Assembly (NCBI GenBank): GCA_031263625.1
Contig: JAISFK010000176.1
Location: 1 to 17,837, forward strand
DNA length: 17,837 nt
Origin: Clostridiales bacterium
GTDB lineage: Bacteria; Bacillota; Clostridia; WRLR01
Reading direction: 5' to 3'
The notes beneath the pieces are model-generated. The model searched no databases, was not told the origin of the DNA, and saw only the letters and a list, made by a program, of their open reading frames with translations. Shown one piece after another: positions 15,970-17,837 of this stretch (positions within the stretch are counted from its first letter, which is position 1; each line of letters starts with the position of its first letter). A program made the translations under genes and the position numbers.

Positions 15970-17805
15970 TCATGACTCTGCGGCGAAGCCAATTTTTGCG
16001 CGCCCGCTTTTCAGCATCGCCGCGATGTCGGGCTCGGCAAGCGCCTCCGCGACGTCCGCGTCGGCGATGACGCTGTCGTCGGAGCGCTGCGCCTGCTTTA
16101 TGCAGACGCGCTCGAACACCTTGCGGACCAGCCGCCCGTTGGAGAAATTTTTGCTTTTCGCGCGCGCCAGGCGGGCAAATTCGGCGGATATCGCCGCTCG
16201 CGCGGGCTCGGACAGCTCATACCTCTTGTCCGCGCAGAATTTCTCGAATATCTGCATGAGCTCCGCCTCCGTGTAATCGGGGAAGTCGATGTAAAACTGC
16301 ACCCTGTCCCTCATGCCGGGATTCATGCCAATCATGCTGTCCATCTCGTCCGGATACCCCGCCAGTATGCAGGCGAATTTGTCGCGCTTGTCCTCCATGG
16401 CCTTTACGAGCGTCGCCACGGCCTCGTTGCCGTAATCCTGGCTGTCGCTCGCGAACAGCGAGTACGCCTCGTCGATGAACAGGACGCCGCCCAGCGACTT
16501 GTTGATCTGCTTCTCGGTTTTCAGCGCCGTCTGGCCGACATACCCGCCAATCAGCCCCGCGCGGTCGGTTTCCACGAGCAGGTTTTTGTCCGTTATGCCC
16601 GCCTCGGCAAATATCCGGGCCATGATCCTCGCCACGGTGGTTTTGGCGGTGCCGGGATTCCCGCGAAACACCATGTGCAGGCAGGGGACGGCGTTCTTGC
16701 CGCGCTTTTGCAGAAAAGTCACGATTTCCCTGACGGTTTTCTTCACGCCCGAAAGCCCCGCGAGCCTGTCAAGCTCGCCGAATGCCGGAACAGCCATGGG
16801 CCGCTTGGCGCCCGCATTGGCGCCTGCATTGGCTGCGGCGGCAAATGCGGAATGCGATCTCGCAACCAAAATCGCGGCGCTCTTGCGCGGCTTCGCATCT
16901 GCGTTCGCGCCCGCGTTTGCGTTCGCGTCTGCATTCGCGCTCGCAACCGCACCCGAATGTGCGGCTTCCTCATGCGGCCTCGCGTTGTTTGCGCTCGCAG
17001 CTGCGCCCGAATGTGCGGCCGCTCCCGTGCCCGCGCCTGCGCCCGCCTCCGCGCCCACGCCCGCGCCCGCATCTGCCTCCGCATCCGCGCCCCCGCCCCC
17101 GTTTTGGCCTCGCTGGCCTTTGCCCTGACATTTGCCGGCGGGCCGCCCCAGCAGAAAGCGCCGCAGCCCATGCTTTTCAAACTCAAGCGACAGCAGCCGG
17201 TACTGCGTTTCCAGCATCTCGCGCCGGTCCATGGCGGCGGAGCCGGCCTGGCAGGCGGCGGCGACCAGGCCAGCGGCCCCGGCCAGCGCGATCAGCGGCG
17301 AAAAGGCGACGGTCAGGCCGGTTTTTATTGCAATCCCCGCCGCCGAGCTGTCGCCGTCGAAGTACCAGTCCTTCATGCCGGACACAAATTCCTTGGCCGC
17401 CGTACCCAGGTCATCCTCTCTGGCGTCCGGGTCGGTGTATTCGCTCGCCGCTACCAGCCCGCGCCCCTGATGATGCCGCAGCCTTTCGTCGGCGTATTTC
17501 AGAAACTCGGTCTGCTCCCGGAAGCTCAGATCCTTCCGCGCGAGCAAAACGCAGGTGCCGCCGCTGAACCCGTACTTCATGCCATGCGCGTCGTATTCCG
17601 GCCTGGCAATGCGCCGCAGCTTTTTTTCCGCGAGCGGGCCGTGCCCGATGAAAATCGACTTGCCGCCATTTTGCGCCGCCCGGCTTTCGGCAATATAGCG
17701 CCCGGAATCCATCAGAACGGCGCGGTTGCCGTCGGCCGACAGCCTTTTGTAAATCCTGGCCGCCGCATTTTCCGCTTCGGGACTGTCATAGACGACAGTC
17801 GTCAT
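15970..17805 (-). CDS. CbbX/SpoVK-type AAA+ ATPase with unknown N-terminal region
   Basis: The C-terminal half is a CbbX/SpoVK-type AAA+ module, a class that remodels partner proteins by threading. Walker A GNPGTAKTT is at residues 382-390 (K388), a pore-loop-like GYVGQTALKT follows, Walker B FIDEAYSL has D445 and E446, and RDRVQFYIDFPDYTEAE is typical of the family. The first 115 residues are unrecognised; short strand-like runs TVVYD (3-7), AVLMDS (29-34), SIFIGHG (50-56) and TCVLLAR (84-90) alternate with helical stretches, suggesting an alpha/beta fold. A hydrophobic stretch at 156-188 could be membrane-associated. Residues 224-335 are an Ala/Gly/Asn low-complexity linker. The start at 17805 has GGGGGTGG about nine bases upstream. 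It is the first visible gene of the hen1-pnkp group, 41 bases ahead of hen1, so a role in RNA repair is inferred from context only. Confidence 0.88.
   Translation of the reverse strand: MTTVVYDSPEAENAAARIYKRLSADGNRAVLMDSGRYIAESRAAQNGGKSIFIGHGPLAEKKLRRIARPEYDAHGMKYGFSGGTCVLLARKDLSFREQTEFLKYADERLRHHQGRGLVAASEYTDPDAREDDLGTAAKEFVSGMKDWYFDGDSSAAGIAIKTGLTVAFSPLIALAGAAGLVAAACQAGSAAMDRREMLETQYRLLSLEFEKHGLRRFLLGRPAGKCQGKGQRGQNGGGGADAEADAGAGVGAEAGAGAGTGAAAHSGAAASANNARPHEEAAHSGAVASANADANANAGANADAKPRKSAAILVARSHSAFAAAANAGANAGAKRPMAVPAFGELDRLAGLSGVKKTVREIVTFLQKRGKNAVPCLHMVFRGNPGTAKTTVARIMARIFAEAGITDKNLLVETDRAGLIGGYVGQTALKTEKQINKSLGGVLFIDEAYSLFASDSQDYGNEAVATLVKAMEDKRDKFACILAGYPDEMDSMIGMNPGMRDRVQFYIDFPDYTEAELMQIFEKFCADKRYELSEPARAAISAEFARLARAKSKNFSNGRLVRKVFERVCIKQAQRSDDSVIADADVAEALAEPDIAAMLKSGRAKIGFAAES
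16800..17133 (-). repeat. Ala/Gly/Asn low-complexity linker in the AAA+ gene
   Basis: About 110 residues of low complexity separate the N-terminal region from the AAA+ module. The DNA is a patchwork of six-base cgcatt/gcgcc-type units, giving runs such as ANADANANAGANADA and repeated AHSGA segments (EAAHSGAVASAN and AAAHSGAAASAN). It is the longest such tract in the window. Confidence 0.88.
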
Positions 17806-17810
17806 GATTC

Positions 17811-17819
17811 GCCACCCCC
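17811..17819 (-). promoter_or_regulatory. Ribosome binding site of the AAA+ gene
   Basis: On the - strand GGGGGTGGC precedes the ATG at 17805 by about five to nine bases. This supports the chosen start. Only 32 bases lie beyond the gene, so the operon promoter is outside the window or not recognisable. Confidence 0.55.
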
Positions 17820-17837
17820 TGTTTGCATAGTCATTGT

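Noticed and set aside
11559..17805. RNA repair operon as a recently acquired mobile island
   Set aside because: No integrase, insertion-sequence ends, tRNA or attachment repeats are visible. GC richness and the low-complexity insert habit match the neighbouring housekeeping genes, so it looks resident, though the left boundary alone cannot settle this.

Overview
The window looks like chromosomal DNA from a GC-rich, probably anaerobic member of the Bacillota (Clostridia-like). Three things point there: the order phoH - 7TM-HD phosphodiesterase - ybeY - era - recO, which is typical of Bacillota; an IleRS that resembles the eukaryote-like type 2 enzymes common in Clostridia; and a rubrerythrin, typical of anaerobes. 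Base composition is strongly GC-rich by eye, yet AUA (Ile) and AGG (Arg) codons are used freely, which is unusual at such GC. No species can be named from this sequence.

Layout. Bases 1-91 carry a plausible vegetative promoter. On the + strand follow ileS (92-3676), phoH (3719-4813), a pgpH/yqfF-like c-di-AMP phosphodiesterase (4906-7212), a single ORF fusing YbeY to Era (7219-9057), recO (9060-9866), and a MinD/ParA-like P-loop NTPase of unknown role (9863-10717). Gaps are short or negative, so these could be co-transcribed. After a small AT-rich gap comes a monocistronic rubrerythrin (10856-11389). A convergent gap of about 170 bp holds a long imperfect inverted repeat. On the - strand, reading right to left, lies an apparent three-gene operon: a CbbX/SpoVK-type AAA+ ATPase with an unrecognised N-terminal region (17805-15970), the RNA 2'-O-methyltransferase hen1 (15928-14360), and the polynucleotide kinase/phosphatase/ligase pnkp (14369-11559). 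No gene-free stretch exceeds 300 bases.

How the genes work together. The + strand cluster is housekeeping: isoleucine charging, 16S rRNA maturation and 30S assembly (YbeY, Era), RNA-linked ATPase PhoH, c-di-AMP breakdown and recombination repair. The - strand cluster is the known bacterial Pnkp/Hen1 RNA repair pathway, which heals cleaved RNA ends, 2'-O-methylates the 3' end, and seals. The added AAA+ protein as first gene is the most interesting contextual novelty.

The strongest general oddity is that seven of the nine protein genes carry Ala/Gly/Pro-rich low-complexity insertions or tails. Many are visible as short in-frame tandem repeats in the DNA (12, 18, 21, 27 bp units). They sit at domain junctions or loops and leave all catalytic motifs intact. 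Only recO and rubrerythrin are free of them.
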